The position numbers and the translations under genes were made by a program. The notes beneath the pieces were generated by a model. That model saw nothing but the letters and a program-made list of their open reading frames with translations. It was not told the DNA's origin and searched no databases. Positions 4,617 to 5,044 of a stretch of 5,044 bases of DNA are shown piece by piece. The stretch comes from 2-01-FULL-49-17 sp035549275 (lineage in GTDB: Bacteria > Patescibacteriota > Minisyncoccia > 2-02-FULL-40-12 > GWA2-44-9), in the NCBI GenBank assembly GCA_035549275.1, contig DASZRH010000024.1, positions 1-5,044 of the forward strand, read 5' to 3'. Each line of letters opens with the position of its first letter. Position 1 is the stretch's first letter.

Positions 4617-5044
4617 CTATTCGGTAACTATGTGGCTCAGCATGTATTCTTTGGAGCCGTGGACTTTCTTGCCGGGATTAAAGAGTCCAAGCGGATCGAA
4701 GATTTCTTTGGTTTTTTCGAACAATGCAATCATCTCCGGCGAATACATCATCGGCAAATATGGAGTCCGAATCAAGCCGTCATTGTGTTCGGCAGTAATC
4801 GAACCATGCAAATCAGCTACTAGCTTGTAGACTTTTTCCGATAATTCCGGAATGGCGGCTCGATTGGCGGGATTATGGAAATCCATCAGCGGAATGATGT
4901 GAAAATTAGCGTCTCCGGCATGGCCGGCAATGGTATACGTCAACCCTTTGTACTGGGCAATGAGATTATTCAATTGAGGAATGAACTGCGGCAGCTGATT
5001 CGGATGCACGATAATATCATCAATGAAGGGTGCCGTATGCTTGT
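4617..5044 (-). CDS. FAD-linked oxidase, C-terminal part (glycolate oxidase GlcD/D-lactate dehydrogenase type), cut by window edge
   Basis: Flavoprotein oxidising a 2-hydroxy acid such as D-lactate or glycolate. The 141 visible residues belong to the C-terminal FAD-oxidase domain; the frame is open to the window edge, so the N-terminal FAD-binding domain lies outside. Seen, numbered in the fragment: APFIDDIIV (4-12), the usual entry strand; IAGHAGDANFH (37-47), the family 'GHxGDGNxH' metal-binding motif with Ala in place of the second Gly; HGSITAEHNDGLIRTPYL (around 86-103), equivalent to 'GGTISGEHGDGLxRxPyL'; and FDPLGLFNPGKKV (around 118-130), the nearly universal C-terminal signature. A tail of about 11 residues follows, ending at TAG 4617-4619. 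The GTG at 5007-5009 is an internal Val, not a start. A gap of 123 bases and a promoter separate it from the operon downstream, so it is probably a separate unit. Exact substrate unknown. Confidence 0.9.
   Translation of the reverse strand, partial: KHTAPFIDDIIVHPNQLPQFIPQLNNLIAQYKGLTYTIAGHAGDANFHIIPLMDFHNPANRAAIPELSEKVYKLVADLHGSITAEHNDGLIRTPYLPMMYSPEMIALFEKTKEIFDPLGLFNPGKKVHGSKEYMLSHIVTE

Noticed and set aside
3957..4823. Plus-strand open frame of 288 codons spanning the epimerase, the intergenic region and part of the FAD oxidase gene
   Set aside because: It is antisense to two genes with clear family motifs, its product is Arg/Asn-rich without recognisable domains, and it runs through a promoter region. 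A shadow frame.

Overview
The window reads as a compact bacterial chromosome segment in which every supported gene lies on the minus strand, so transcription runs from high to low coordinates. The base composition looks roughly balanced. Genes abut or overlap by a few bases, and standard stops (TAA, TAG and TGA) all occur, which argues against the UGA-recoded Gracilibacteria/SR1 code. The sugar-phosphate enzymes are recognisable but divergent, and a large hypothetical gene is embedded among them. My best guess is a Candidate Phyla Radiation (Patescibacteria, Parcubacteria-like) genome. This is inference from protein style and layout; no marker gene in the window proves it.

Layout from high to low coordinates. 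(1) 4617-5044 is the C-terminal 141 residues of an FAD-linked oxidase of the glycolate oxidase/D-lactate dehydrogenase type, cut by the window edge. (2) 4494-4616 is a 123-base gap with nested inverted repeats and an extended -10 promoter (TGC-TATCAT) so close to the next ATG that the transcript may be leaderless. (3) 341-4493 is a probable five-gene operon: a divergent ribulose-phosphate 3-epimerase, a PfkB-family sugar kinase, a 418-residue soluble protein of unknown function, a class II ketose-bisphosphate aldolase, and a 133-residue protein with three predicted membrane segments. Spacings are 11, 2, -4 (ATGA overlap) and 22 bases. (4) 302-331 is a GC-rich hairpin with a T-run, a good intrinsic terminator for the operon. 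(5) A second extended -10 promoter (TGC-TATGAT) overlaps the terminator tail and drives (6) ribosomal protein bL25, whose first 88 residues lie at 1-266 before the window edge.

How the genes may work together: the epimerase interconverts ribulose-5-P and xylulose-5-P, the kinase phosphorylates a sugar or sugar phosphate, and the aldolase cleaves or forms a ketose bisphosphate. Together they suggest a small module linking the pentose phosphate pathway to lower glycolysis. The unknown 418-residue protein is locked into this module by tight spacing on both sides and is the most interesting object here. It also carries a perfect 13-bp inverted repeat inside its coding sequence that looks like an inserted palindromic element. 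I saw no tRNA, rRNA, CRISPR array, transposase or attachment site. No gene-free stretch exceeds 300 bases.
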